Positions 5,954 through 6,048 of a stretch of 6,048 nt of DNA are shown piece by piece. The stretch comes from Elusimicrobiota bacterium (GTDB taxonomy: Bacteria; Elusimicrobiota; Elusimicrobia; Elusimicrobiales; UBA9959). Every line of letters begins with the position of its first letter. The stretch's first letter is position 1. The stretch lies in assembly GCA_030637365.1 (NCBI GenBank), contig DAOWGR010000079.1, positions 1 to 6,048 on the forward strand, in the 5' to 3' direction. The notes under the pieces were generated by a model that was not told the DNA's origin, did no database searches, and was given only the letters and a program-made list of their open reading frames with translations. A program made the position numbers and the translations under genes.

Positions 5954-5974
5954 AAAAACCGCTATGCGGTTTTT
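5954..5974. terminator. Second, symmetrical hairpin terminator
   Basis: AAAAACCGC (5954-5962) and GCGGTTTTT (5966-5974) form a perfect 9-bp stem around TAT, directly abutting the first terminator. A-runs before and T-runs after the GC core let it act in either direction. It can back up the + strand terminator or end transcription arriving from a - strand gene at the right edge. Confidence 0.75.
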
Positions 5975-6048
5975 ACCCCCTGTGCTTATACGCCTTAGGC
6001 GAAGGGGAAAGCTATGGCATCAATACGCCGCCTGTCCGCCGAGTTGTG
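5975..6048. other. Unassigned right-edge piece; possible gene end (-) or gene start (+)
   Basis: Two readings compete. On the - strand, the frame entering at 6048 runs 17 codons to a stop at 5997-5995, ending in RRRIDAIAFPFA, and the symmetrical hairpin would then be its terminator. On the + strand, an ATG at 6014 follows AAGGGGA (6002-6008) and reads MASIRRLSAEL to the edge, but only 39 bases separate it from the terminator. A small palindrome CGCCTTAGGCG lies at 5991-6001. The stretch is more G/C-rich than the intergenic regions to its left. Neither reading can be confirmed from so little sequence. Confidence 0.25.

Noticed and set aside
1..6048. CRISPR array, insertion sequence, toxin-antitoxin pair, phage or other defence system
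   Set aside because: No regularly spaced repeats, transposase or integrase motifs, or small paired ORFs with toxin or antitoxin features were found; the genes read as ordinary chromosomal functions.

Overview
The window holds six protein genes, all on the + strand. Five are complete and the first is cut by the left edge. The last gene encodes a signal-peptide-bearing outer-membrane beta-barrel ending in phenylalanine, so the host is a diderm (Gram-negative) bacterium. The moderate base composition, the short G-rich and pyrimidine-rich repeats between genes, and the gene mix resemble uncultivated lineages such as Elusimicrobiota or Omnitrophota. That placement is a guess; no marker gene is present.

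Layout: (1) 1-1800, the C-terminal ~600 codons of an M3-like zinc metallopeptidase. (2) 1802-2260, an uncharacterised four-helix membrane protein one base after the peptidase stop. (3) 2278-2652, a single-domain CoA-binding protein. (4) 2653-2774, an intergenic region with a perfect TATAAT, a long imperfect hairpin and a strong Shine-Dalgarno. (5) 2775-3284, a small nitroreductase-fold flavoprotein. (6) 3311-4168, a membrane-anchored alpha/beta hydrolase. (7) 4169-4340, a G-rich repeat with quadruplex potential, then a likely promoter and a strong Shine-Dalgarno. (8) 4341-5894, a TraF_2/PorV/FadL-like outer-membrane barrel. (9) 5915-5974, two adjacent hairpin terminators. (10) 5975-6048, a short end piece that cannot be assigned.

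Spacing suggests three transcription units: peptidase/membrane protein/CoA-binding protein (gaps of 1 and 17 bases); nitroreductase/hydrolase (gap of 26 bases, own candidate promoter and leader hairpin); and the barrel gene alone, with its own promoter and terminator. The genes do not add up to a recognisable pathway. I see no defence, mobile, CRISPR or biosynthetic system. The points most worth a second look are a central segment of the barrel protein with distinct codon use and its only two cysteines, the hairpin leader before the nitroreductase, the G-rich repeat, and the uncharacterised membrane protein next to the peptidase.
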